Virus record (IMG/VR): IMGVR_UViG_3300017760_000022
Span: 1-38,416 of that record
Reading direction: 5' to 3' (one strand)
Origin: a virus
Length of the DNA: 38,416 bases
The notes beneath the pieces were generated by a model that made no database searches, was not told where the DNA came from, and was given only the letters and a program-made list of their open reading frames with translations. Position 1 is the first letter of the stretch, and each line of letters opens with the position of its first letter. Position numbers and translations under genes: made by a program. Below, piece by piece: positions 31,539-38,416 of this stretch.

Positions 31539-33323
31539 ATGAAGAATCACGCAGAACATTTAGAGTGGGAAATAGGTACGGATTTTCCTGTTTGGGCAAA
31601 TACAGAAATATATGTAAAAACTATATCAAATGGTTATTTACTACCTGGAGAAAAACCAAAAGATGCATATTGGAGAGTATCAACGGCAGTAGCTCGTAGA
31701 TTAGAAAAACCACAACTTGCATCAAAATTCTTTGATTACATTTGGAAAGGTTGGCTAAATTTAGCATCACCTGTACTATCAAATACAGGTACAGATAGAG
31801 GACTACCAATAAGTTGTTTTGGAATTGATGTGGCAGACTCAATAAATGATATCGGTAAGAAGAACTTAGAGATGATGTTACTCGCCAAACATGGTGGTGG
31901 AGTAGGTGTAGGTTTGAATATGATTAGACCTGCAGGTTCTAATATTACTCAAAATGGAACATCAGATGGGGTTGTACCATTTGCAAAGATTTATGATTCT
32001 ACAATCCTTGCTACAAATCAAGGAGCAGTACGAAGAGGAGCAGCATCCGTAAACTTAAACATCGAACATGGTGATTTTGATGAATGGATTGAAATCAGAG
32101 AACCCAAAGGTGATGTAAACAGACAATGTTTGAATTTACATCAATGTGTAGTTGTTGGTGATAAGTTTATGAGAAGATTGGAAGAAGCTGACCCAGAAGC
32201 AAGAAGAAAATGGGGTAAAGTACTTCAAAAAAGAAAAGCAACAGGTGAACCTTATATAATGTATAAAGGTAATATCAACAAAGCAAATCCACCAATGTAC
32301 AAAAACAATGGATTAAAAGTTCATATGACAAACATCTGTTCTGAAATCACATTACATACAGACGAATCACATAGTTTTGTTTGTTGTTTATCATCACTCA
32401 ACTTAGCAAAGTATGATGAGTGGAAAGATACAGATTTAATATACACCGCTACATACTTTTTAGATGGTGTACTTTCAGAATTCTTACAAAAAGCTAAGAA
32501 TATGAGAGGATTTGAAAACGCAGTTCGTTCAGCAGAAAAAGGTAGAGCATTAGGTTTGGGTGTCTTAGGATGGCACACTTACTTACAAAGAAAAGGTATT
32601 TCCTTTGAAGGATTACCTGCTCAATTTGAAACTCGTAAGATTTTTTCTCAGTTAAAGATTGAATCAGAAAGAGCATCAAGAGATATGGCTACCGAGTATG
32701 GTGAACCATTATGGTGTAAAGATAGTGGATTTAGAAACACACACTTAAGAGCAATTGCTCCTACTGTTTCTAATTCTAAATTAAGTGGTAATGTATCCGC
32801 AGGAATTGAACCTTGGCCTTCCAATGTATTTACGGAACAAACGGCAAAGGGAACATTCATTCGTAAAAACCTTGAATTAGAAAAGGTATTTAGGAAAGTG
32901 GGTATTAACAAAAAAGGAACTTGGGATAAAGTTTTAGAAGATGGTGGTTCAGTTCAAGATATTAAAGAATTGGACGATTGGGGATATGTTGATGCTAAAC
33001 TCTTAAAAAGAGAAGACATCTCCCAAGAAGCATTTGATAAAGACCAAGTTTTTTGGGTCAAAGATGTTTTTAAAACATTCAAAGAGATTAATCAATTAGA
33101 ATTGGTTAGACAAGCGGGTGTTAGACAACAATATATTGACCAAGGAGTTTCGTTGAATCTGGCATTTCCATCTGAAGCAAGTCCAAAGTGGATTAATCAA
33201 GTTACTTTAGAAGCATGGAAACAAGGAATCAAAACTTTATATTATATGAGAACGGAATCTGTCCTTCGTGGTGATATCGCAGCACGAGCATTAGACCCCG
33301 ATTGTGTATCCTGCGATGGTTAA
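31539..33323 (+). CDS. nrdA: Ribonucleotide reductase class Ia, large (catalytic) subunit
   Basis: 594 residues from ATG 31539. An open frame extends 10 codons upstream to a TTG inside nrdB, but the ATG in the usual AAGTTATG context, just past the nrdB stop, is better. Catalytic residues: Cys93 (PISCFGID), the active-site loop Asn265-Ile-Cys267-Ser-Glu269, the second redox cysteine at 282/283 (VCCLSS), and a C-terminal redox pair Cys589-x-x-Cys592. It reduces NDPs to dNDPs for phage DNA synthesis. E. coli NrdA has 761 residues with an N-terminal ATP cone; this enzyme starts close to the core, so the overall-activity ATP/dATP switch is absent. A thioredoxin gene follows and may reduce it. Confidence 0.95.
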   Translation: MKNHAEHLEWEIGTDFPVWANTEIYVKTISNGYLLPGEKPKDAYWRVSTAVARRLEKPQLASKFFDYIWKGWLNLASPVLSNTGTDRGLPISCFGIDVADSINDIGKKNLEMMLLAKHGGGVGVGLNMIRPAGSNITQNGTSDGVVPFAKIYDSTILATNQGAVRRGAASVNLNIEHGDFDEWIEIREPKGDVNRQCLNLHQCVVVGDKFMRRLEEADPEARRKWGKVLQKRKATGEPYIMYKGNINKANPPMYKNNGLKVHMTNICSEITLHTDESHSFVCCLSSLNLAKYDEWKDTDLIYTATYFLDGVLSEFLQKAKNMRGFENAVRSAEKGRALGLGVLGWHTYLQRKGISFEGLPAQFETRKIFSQLKIESERASRDMATEYGEPLWCKDSGFRNTHLRAIAPTVSNSKLSGNVSAGIEPWPSNVFTEQTAKGTFIRKNLELEKVFRKVGINKKGTWDKVLEDGGSVQDIKELDDWGYVDAKLLKREDISQEAFDKDQVFWVKDVFKTFKEINQLELVRQAGVRQQYIDQGVSLNLAFPSEASPKWINQVTLEAWKQGIKTLYYMRTESVLRGDIAARALDPDCVSCDG

Positions 33324-33340
33324 TTAAAAAAAGGTAAGTA

Positions 33341-33577
33341 ATGAAAGAATATTTGTACTTTTCAGCACCATGGTGTGGTCCATGTAAAATGTTGAGTCCC
33401 GTAATGGAGCAGGTGGGGAATACTATTCCTGTAAATAAAATAAATGTAGATGAACAACCAGACTTTGCACAAAAGTACGGAATCAGAAGTGTACCGACTG
33501 TTGTGTTATTAGAAGGTGGAGTTGAAGTAAAAAGACACATTGGTGTAAAACCTGTAAACGAATATCTATCTGCATAA
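33341..33577 (+). CDS. Short thioredoxin
   Basis: A 78-residue thioredoxin-fold protein with the active site WCGPC (APWCGPCKM, residues 10-16) and the cis-Pro loop SVPTVVLLEGG. Thioredoxins have about 105 residues; the usual first strand and helix are missing, leaving a minimal fold somewhat like glutaredoxin or NrdH in size. It lies 17 bases after nrdA, so its likely task is to reduce the C-terminal cysteines of the phage ribonucleotide reductase. Start: ATG preceded by AAAAGGTAAGTA, an acceptable ribosome-binding site. Confidence 0.92.
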   Translation: MKEYLYFSAPWCGPCKMLSPVMEQVGNTIPVNKINVDEQPDFAQKYGIRSVPTVVLLEGGVEVKRHIGVKPVNEYLSA

Positions 33578-33593
33578 AAACAATTAATAAGTT

Positions 33594-34724
33594 ATGAAGA
33601 ACACTACTGCAAAGTTTTGTTTTAACACGATGGTAAATAACGAAGCTCATGTCATCACAAGGATGTTAGAGAGTGTTTACGAGTATATCGACTATTGGGT
33701 TATTCAAGATAATGGTTCAACTGATGGAACACAAGATATAATTAAGAACTTCTTTGAAGCTAAAGGAATACCTGGTTTCTTATATCAATTAGATTGGTGG
33801 AAGGGTCATGGAATAAACAGAGACCATTGTATAAAAACTGCATTAAGTGCAGACCATGGGTGTGATTGGATACTTAGAGTTGATGCAGATGAACAATTAC
33901 AAGTAGATGATGATTTTGATTGGTCCGTATTTAACGATACATCGATTCAGAGTTTCAATGTACCATGTCAAGGGCCAGGTGTAAAGTATTTTAGAACTTG
34001 GTTATGGAATGCAAAAGAACCATGGGCATTCTACCCAGAAAAAGCGCATGAGACAATTTATTTAGATAGAGATGATGTTGGTGAAGAATTTCAACGAGTA
34101 CCATTAGACAAAAAGTTTAGACACATTCTAACTAATGATGGACAAACTTGGTTACAACCAATGAAGTTTTTAAAAGATGCATTAAACTTAGAACTTGATG
34201 TAGTCCCAAACAATAAAGTCTTAGAAGATAATTATCATTTATTCTACATAGCAAAATCCTATCACGATACACTTGGTGATAATTTTCCATTTGGTGAAGA
34301 CCATAGGGAAGAGTTTGCAAGACGATGTATATTTTATTTTGAACAATATCTGTATAAAGTAAATCCAGAGTATAAAGAGAATAATTTAGTATCATCTACA
34401 AGAGATGAATTTTCTTATTGGTGTTGTGTTGGAATAGCAGCTGCATACAAGTGGATAGGTCAAATTGATAAACAAATAGAGTGGTTGAATAAAAGTGTTG
34501 AGTTTTGTCACGCCAGAAATGAATCATATGCCAGATTAGCAGAAATATACTTGGAACGAAAACACTTTAGTAAAGCGTTACAATGTACTAAAATGTTAGT
34601 AGATTTAAACAGAAAAAACCCATTCCCAAATCTTCAGTTTATAATAGAGGATACCGCATATTACGATACAAGTGAATATCCAAAAGAACTTCATACTAAA
34701 GCATTAAGAGGATTGAATGGCTAA
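33594..34724 (+). CDS. GT2-family glycosyltransferase with C-terminal helical repeats
   Basis: A 376-residue protein. The N-terminal GT-A domain has FCFNTMVNNEAHVITRMLES, the VIQDNGSTDGTQDII motif (residues 36-50) and the nucleotide-sugar-binding RVDADE (Asp97-x-Asp99). A His-rich segment KGHGINRDHC follows the pattern of GT2 enzymes acting on proteins. The C-terminal third (residues of about 270-370) is helical and looks TPR-like (WLNKSVEFCHARNESYARLA, EIYLERKHFSKALQCTKM). It overlaps glf by 8 bases and forms a unit with it and an oxygenase. Acceptor unknown; a galactofuranose transferase is an attractive inference. A TPR could bind a protein acceptor. No membrane segment. Confidence 0.88.
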   Translation: MKNTTAKFCFNTMVNNEAHVITRMLESVYEYIDYWVIQDNGSTDGTQDIIKNFFEAKGIPGFLYQLDWWKGHGINRDHCIKTALSADHGCDWILRVDADEQLQVDDDFDWSVFNDTSIQSFNVPCQGPGVKYFRTWLWNAKEPWAFYPEKAHETIYLDRDDVGEEFQRVPLDKKFRHILTNDGQTWLQPMKFLKDALNLELDVVPNNKVLEDNYHLFYIAKSYHDTLGDNFPFGEDHREEFARRCIFYFEQYLYKVNPEYKENNLVSSTRDEFSYWCCVGIAAAYKWIGQIDKQIEWLNKSVEFCHARNESYARLAEIYLERKHFSKALQCTKMLVDLNRKNPFPNLQFIIEDTAYYDTSEYPKELHTKALRGLNG

Positions 34725-35808
34725 ATACGATTACATTATTGTAGGTTCTGGATTCTTTGGTGCAGTATGTGCATACGAACTTAAAGAAAAAGGTAAAAAG
34801 GTTCTTGTATTAGAAAAACGAGACCACATAGGTGGTAATTGTTATACCGAAGAAATAGAAGGTATTCATGTACACAAATATGGACCACATATATTTCATA
34901 CAAATAATGATAAGGTTTGGCATTGGATAAATCAGTTTGTAGATTTTCACCAATTCCAATTGAATATAGTTGCAAACTATAAGGGTGAAATATATCCGTT
35001 ACCTTTCAATATGTATACATTCAACAAAATGTGGGGTGTAACGACACCCGAAGGAGCAAAACAAAGGATTGAATCACAAAGATTTAAGGATACTCCAACT
35101 AATTTAGAAGAACAGGCGAAAGCACTTGTTGGTGACGACATTTACGAAAAGTTAATAAAAGGTTATACCCAAAAACAATGGATGAAGCCAGCTAAGTTGT
35201 TACCAAAGTCAATTATCAAAAGATTGCCTGTAAGATACACATATAATAACAATTACTTCAATGACAAATATCAAGGAATACCAATTGGTGGATACACTCA
35301 GATATTTGAAAGGTTGTTAGAAGATATTGAAGTATTTACAGAAACGGATTATTTTGATAAAAAAGACTTTTGGGATGATATGGGTGATAAGGTAATTTAT
35401 ACAGGTCCGATTGATAAGTACTTCGATTACAAATATGGTGACTTAGAATACAAGTCTTTACATTGGATGCATAAAATGTATAAATCAAAAGATAATTATC
35501 AAGGATGTGCATTAATGAACTATACGGATTCAGAAACACCTTATACTCGAACCATAGAACATAAACATTTTGATAATCAGAATCAAAAAGGAACTTATGT
35601 TAGTTGGGAGTATCCACAACTTTACGAAAGAGGGGTAGAACCATATTATCCTGTAAATGATAAAATTAACAATGAGATGTATAACAAATATAAAAAACTT
35701 GCGGATGGTCAAGATAAAGTAATATTTGGTGGTAGGTTGGCAGAGTACAAATACTATGATATGCATCAAGTAATCGCATCCGCACTTAAGAAAGTAGAAA
35801 GTTTATGA
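34717..35808 (+). CDS. glf: UDP-galactopyranose mutase
   Basis: A 363-residue flavoenzyme. FAD-binding GxGxxG at residues 10-15 (VGSGFFG), LEKRDHIGGNCYTEE, the substrate-binding KYGPHIFHTNND, PLPFNMYTFNKMWGVTTPEG, GYTQKQWMKPAKLLPKSI and RLPVRYTYNNNYFND all match bacterial Glf, of similar size (E. coli Glf has 367). It converts UDP-galactopyranose to UDP-galactofuranose, the donor for galactofuranosyltransferases. It sits between a glycosyltransferase gene (8-base overlap) and a 2OG oxygenase gene (4-base overlap), so the phage appears to make and use its own galactofuranose. Probably acquired from a bacterial cell-surface sugar locus. Confidence 0.95.
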   Translation: MAKYDYIIVGSGFFGAVCAYELKEKGKKVLVLEKRDHIGGNCYTEEIEGIHVHKYGPHIFHTNNDKVWHWINQFVDFHQFQLNIVANYKGEIYPLPFNMYTFNKMWGVTTPEGAKQRIESQRFKDTPTNLEEQAKALVGDDIYEKLIKGYTQKQWMKPAKLLPKSIIKRLPVRYTYNNNYFNDKYQGIPIGGYTQIFERLLEDIEVFTETDYFDKKDFWDDMGDKVIYTGPIDKYFDYKYGDLEYKSLHWMHKMYKSKDNYQGCALMNYTDSETPYTRTIEHKHFDNQNQKGTYVSWEYPQLYERGVEPYYPVNDKINNEMYNKYKKLADGQDKVIFGGRLAEYKYYDMHQVIASALKKVESL

Positions 35809-36362
35809 TAGTAATAGATGATTTTATAAAAGACGAAAGTCTATTGAATGATTTAAAGAATGACACCACATTTTTTAATGATAAAAGTTATATGTGGTGG
35901 GATGGTTGGTGGAATTCACCTACCGATACACTTAAAAAAAGGTTGATAGAATACATTTGGGGTGAGAACTCACCATACGAACCATTAAGTATTACAGGAT
36001 TCGAATATTGGACAGGCATTTACTCGGAGTTTGAAGAAAAGGATGAACTACCATTCCATTTTGACAAAGACGAAGCACATTACTGGAGAACAAACGAAAT
36101 TATTACACCAATAATTGGAACAGTTTACTATCCTTGGGAAAATGATATTGATGGTGGTTATCTTGAAATATATCCACATGGTCAAGATGGTGAACCTGAA
36201 AGATTAGAACCAAAGTATAATAGACTGGTTATATTCCCTGCAGGCGCCCATCCACATAGAGTTACTAAAGTTACTCGTGGTACAAGACACGCAATAGCAA
36301 TCAATTTATGGGATATTGAACCAAGTGGATTGAAAAGTGGTGATATAATTTTGGAAAATTAA
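35805..36362 (+). CDS. 2-oxoglutarate/Fe(II)-dependent oxygenase (third in the window)
   Basis: A 185-residue protein with the HxD...H...R set of 2OG/Fe(II) enzymes: His85-Phe-Asp87 (LPFHFDKDE), distal His151 (GAHPHRVTKV), and Arg161 (TRGTRHAIAI). IIGTVYYPW, GGYLEIYP and RLVIFPAG form the surrounding strands. The N-terminal half begins MIVIDDFIKDESLLNDLKND and is Trp-rich. It overlaps glf by 4 bases (ATGA). It differs in size and spacing from the two oxygenases near the fibre gene. A protein side chain (such as the fibre) or a DNA base are both conceivable substrates; co-expression with glf and a GT2 suggests hydroxylation followed by glycosylation. Confidence 0.82.
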   Translation: MIVIDDFIKDESLLNDLKNDTTFFNDKSYMWWDGWWNSPTDTLKKRLIEYIWGENSPYEPLSITGFEYWTGIYSEFEEKDELPFHFDKDEAHYWRTNEIITPIIGTVYYPWENDIDGGYLEIYPHGQDGEPERLEPKYNRLVIFPAGAHPHRVTKVTRGTRHAIAINLWDIEPSGLKSGDIILEN

Positions 36363-36381
36363 AATAAATTTCGTATATTAG
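36350..36381 (+). promoter_or_regulatory. Bacteroidota-type promoter (TTTG, 20 bases, TATATTAG)
   Basis: TTTG at 36350-36353 inside the end of the oxygenase gene, TATATTAG at 36374-36381, spacer 20. It drives the HTH and Mom-like genes, and rules out the GTG at 36381 as start. Confidence 0.78.
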
Positions 36382-36395
36382 TGAAAAGATTTAGA

Positions 36396-36599
36396 ATGGC
36401 ATTAAGAGGTGAATTACATCCACAACATAAATTAACGGAAAGACAAGTAAGGTCTATTCGTAAATTATGGCAAGTGGGTCATCGTAATATTAGAGTATTG
36501 GCAAGAAACAATGGAGTGTCACCTGCTAACATAAGAAAAATTGTTAGAGGTGAAACTTGGAAACACTTACTATTTGGTGAGTTTAACGAGTATCAATGA
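36396..36599 (+). CDS. Small helix-turn-helix DNA-binding protein
   Basis: A 67-residue basic protein. GELHPQHKLTERQVRSIRKL, then ARNNGVSPANIRKIVRGETW and KHLL, match the short HTH unit found at the end of many HNH homing endonucleases and in phage DNA-binding proteins; there is no nuclease domain here. It may regulate the cluster or be a relic of a homing endonuclease. A GTG at 36381 in frame lies within the promoter box and would be upstream of the transcript start, so I choose ATG 36396. Its TGA overlaps the next ATG (ATGA), so it is translated with the first Mom-like gene. Confidence 0.75.
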   Translation: MALRGELHPQHKLTERQVRSIRKLWQVGHRNIRVLARNNGVSPANIRKIVRGETWKHLLFGEFNEYQ

Positions 36600-37348
36600 A
36601 AATTAAAGGGAAAGAGTATACAGATATTTCAAAGTTATCCGTAAGACCTATCTCAAAATCAGTAGCAAAGGACATTATCATAAAGAACCATTATAGTGGT
36701 ATATGGACAAAGGTTAGTTATTGTTTGGGATTGTATATTGAGGATAACTCACACTCTTTCTTTTCATCGACAGATAAGTTAATCGGTGTTGCAACATATG
36801 GTGACCCAATCGGAAGACACTCTGGTCAATCAATATCAGAGTTATTGGATAGAAAAGAAGTATTAGAACTCACAAGATTATTTGTATTTGATGGATACGG
36901 ATGTAACATTGAAAGTTGGTTTGTAGGTCAAACATTTAAGTGGTTAAAAACCCACGCAAAACACATTAAAGGATTGATTTCATACTCAGACCCAAAAGCA
37001 GGTCATTTAGGAACTGTATATCAGTCAACTAATTGGGTATACCAAGGAAATAGAATAAGACCAAATGATAGTTGGTTATTTAAGTTTGAAGAAAATGGGG
37101 AGTGGCAGCATGGTAGAACAATATTTCCATATTATGGAACTAATAACCCCACCAAAATACAAAAGGTAATTGGTAAAACTTTTTGGATTAAAAAAGAACC
37201 AAGAAAGCATCGATACATTTATATTTTGGATAAGTCAAAAAAAAGTCGTATATTAAAGAGTTTAAAATACCCTTCACTACCATATCCTAAACAGAGTGAG
37301 TTATTTGAAGAAGAAATAAAAAAATTAGAACCAATTGAAAGAACCTAA
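36596..37348 (+). CDS. Mom-like adenine modification protein (copy 1)
   Basis: A 250-residue protein resembling the Mom family, GNAT-fold enzymes that place a carbamoylmethyl group on adenine in phage Mu DNA and protect it from restriction. Family features I recognise: KNHYSGIW near residue 30, GVATYGDP, LELTRLFVFDGYGCNIESWF, ISYSDPKAGHLGTVYQSTNW, and KHRYIYIL near the C-terminus. It is a paralogue of the next gene. It starts by ATGA overlap with the HTH gene. Whether it modifies adenine in the same way as Mu Mom, and with what sequence context, cannot be told. Confidence 0.75.
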   Translation: MKIKGKEYTDISKLSVRPISKSVAKDIIIKNHYSGIWTKVSYCLGLYIEDNSHSFFSSTDKLIGVATYGDPIGRHSGQSISELLDRKEVLELTRLFVFDGYGCNIESWFVGQTFKWLKTHAKHIKGLISYSDPKAGHLGTVYQSTNWVYQGNRIRPNDSWLFKFEENGEWQHGRTIFPYYGTNNPTKIQKVIGKTFWIKKEPRKHRYIYILDKSKKSRILKSLKYPSLPYPKQSELFEEEIKKLEPIERT

Positions 37349-38123
37349 TAAACATTATGTAGACGCTTCAAAGGTTTCAATCAGAGAAATCAATAAAAGT
37401 GTTGCAAAACATATGATAGTAAAGTATCACTACTCTCACGCATGGACAATGTGTAGATACGCACTTGGTGTGTATTACAAGGGTGATGGTGAGTTTTTTG
37501 GTAGTGAAAAACTAATTGGTTGTTTGGTATATGGATATCCCGTAGGTCGTTCAGCGATTAAGTCTGTAATTGATGGTTTAGAAAAAGATGAGTGTTTAGA
37601 ATTGACAAGATTGTTTATACACGATGGATATGGTTCAAATGTAGAATCATACTCAATGGGTCAGTCTTTTAAATGGATGAGAGAAAATGCACCAAATATT
37701 AAGATGTTATTGAGTTACGCAGACCCTGAACAATTACACCTCGGTGGCATTTACCAAGCAACTAATTGGTTATATCAAGATTGTCGTGATATACAACTAA
37801 TGCCAAACTATTCAGTATCACTAACTGAAAATCCTTACAATTGGATTCATTCGAGAACTGTATTCTCAAAATGGGGTTCACATAATGTAGAACACTTAAA
37901 AACAGAAATAGGTAAACAAAACAAATCATGTTTTTGGCGAAAGAAAGAAGCACCTAAACATAGGTACATTCAAATCTTAGGTCAAAACAAATCTGAGAAA
38001 CGAAAACTTAGTAAGATGTTAAAACATAAAACAAGTCCGTATCCAAAAGACCCTGAGGAGTTTTTACCACCTATTGAAAAACATGAAACTTATACGCCAG
38101 AAAACGCAGTTAACTTTTGGTAA
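37335..38123 (+). CDS. Mom-like adenine modification protein (copy 2)
   Basis: A 262-residue protein that aligns with copy 1 from end to end: KYHYSHAW against KNHYSGIW, LELTRLFIHDGYGSNVESYS against LELTRLFVFDGYGCNIESWF, SYADPEQLHLGGIYQATNWL against SYSDPKAGHLGTVYQSTNWV, KHRYIQIL against KHRYIYIL. The only start that keeps the shared N-terminus (DASKVSIREINKSVAK) is TTG at 37335, 14 bases inside copy 1; the ATG at 37357 is out of frame. Divergent enough to suggest an old duplication and different sites or chemistry, or a two-subunit enzyme. Same functional inference and limits as copy 1. An early-type promoter starts in its last codons. Confidence 0.72.
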   Translation: MKEPNKHYVDASKVSIREINKSVAKHMIVKYHYSHAWTMCRYALGVYYKGDGEFFGSEKLIGCLVYGYPVGRSAIKSVIDGLEKDECLELTRLFIHDGYGSNVESYSMGQSFKWMRENAPNIKMLLSYADPEQLHLGGIYQATNWLYQDCRDIQLMPNYSVSLTENPYNWIHSRTVFSKWGSHNVEHLKTEIGKQNKSCFWRKKEAPKHRYIQILGQNKSEKRKLSKMLKHKTSPYPKDPEEFLPPIEKHETYTPENAVNFW

Positions 38124-38147
38124 AGTCAAAATAATTTCGTATATTTA
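38116..38147 (+). promoter_or_regulatory. Bacteroidota-type promoter (TTTG, 20 bases, TATATTTA)
   Basis: TTTG at 38116-38119 and TATATTTA at 38140-38147, spacer 20. The ATG at 38152 is 4 bases past the box, again predicting a leaderless message. Confidence 0.75.
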
Positions 38148-38151
38148 ACAT

Positions 38152-38416
38152 ATGTATCAAAATGTATTCTTCGAAAAAGAAAAGTCTATCATCCATTGTT
38201 GGGATGATGAAAAAGGTTACTTTACATCTAAGTATCGTAGGTACGCCTATGTAAGAGATGGTAATGGAGCACATCAATCCATTCATGGTGAACGACTTAA
38301 GAAATTAAATTATTGGAAACAAGATGATGACTTAGAATTATATGAGTCTGATGTGAATGAAATGACACGATTCTTAATTGACGAGTATGGTGATTCAGAC
38401 GAACTATCAACAGGAC
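38152..38416 (+). CDS. gp43: Family-B DNA polymerase, gp43-like (N-terminal part, runs off the window)
   Basis: 88 codons are visible from ATG 38152 to the edge, with no stop. The start MYQNVFFEKEKSIIHCWDDE, then YFTSKYRRYAYVRDGNG, SIHGERLKKL, and YESDVNEMTRFLIDEYGDSD resemble the N-terminal domain of family-B polymerases of T4-type phages, where a short beta-rich region precedes the exonuclease domain and a Y-E-x-D-x-x-x-x-x-R-F-L-I motif is typical. No catalytic motif lies inside the window, so this is a strong but unproven assignment. Context supports it: helicase, recombinase, SSB and nucleotide-supply genes are all nearby. Confidence 0.72.
   Translation, partial: MYQNVFFEKEKSIIHCWDDEKGYFTSKYRRYAYVRDGNGAHQSIHGERLKKLNYWKQDDDLELYESDVNEMTRFLIDEYGDSDELSTG

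Noticed and set aside
36381-36395. GTG start for the HTH gene
   Set aside because: It coincides with the end of the -7 promoter box, so it would not be transcribed; ATG 36396 is the next in-frame start.
1-38416. tRNA genes, insertion sequences, integrase or attachment sites
   Set aside because: I looked for cloverleaf-like sequence, transposase or integrase motifs and terminal repeats and saw none I could support by eye.

Overview
The window is about 38 kb of an AT-rich, tightly packed T4-type (contractile-tailed) phage genome. Every gene reads on the + strand, many neighbours overlap or nearly touch, and no gene-free stretch exceeds 300 bases. Six sites share the layout TTTG, 19-20 bases, TATATTnn. 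This fits the -33/-7 promoter consensus known from Bacteroidota (TTTG / TAnnTTTG), so I infer a Bacteroidota host, probably marine. Several genes start with little or no leader or Shine-Dalgarno sequence, which also fits. A second motif, TATTTATA, lies 18-37 bases before most virion genes and is probably the late promoter.

Layout. (1) 1-5073: the 3' end of a collagen-like fibre gene (Gly-X-Y repeats, with lysine almost always in the Y position), then a 2-oxoglutarate/Fe(II) oxygenase, a GT2 glycosyltransferase, and a glycosyltransferase fused to a domain that closely matches the animal procollagen lysyl hydroxylase (PLOD) C-terminus. (2) 5109-20719: neck and tail proteins (gp13-, gp14- and gp15-like), sheath, tube, a chaperone-like gene pair in two frames at a T7 run, tape measure, a protein with about thirteen 15-residue repeats, and baseplate and hub proteins. 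(3) 20791-30475: two small early genes, an atypical family-A DNA polymerase, a 697-residue protein with prohead-protease-like sites, two unknown genes, gp32, UvsX, the 5' exonuclease and the replicative helicase. (4) 30535-33577: class Ia ribonucleotide reductase (nrdB, nrdA) and a mini-thioredoxin. (5) 33594-36362: a second sugar/oxygenase cassette (GT2, UDP-galactopyranose mutase, 2OG oxygenase). (6) 36396-38123: an HTH protein and two tandem Mom-like DNA-modification paralogues. (7) 38152 to the end: the start of what looks like a T4-type family-B DNA polymerase.

The most exciting system is in region 1. A phage fibre made of Gly-X-Lys triplets sits beside the enzymes expected to hydroxylate those lysines and attach sugars to them. 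It resembles animal collagen maturation, and that of giant viruses such as Mimivirus, but is carried by a tailed phage. The second cassette could supply galactofuranose or further modification. Other notable points are the coexistence of a family-A-like and a family-B polymerase, a candidate programmed frameshift in the tail chaperone, leaderless early transcripts, and a candidate processed internal head protein with a basic amphipathic segment.
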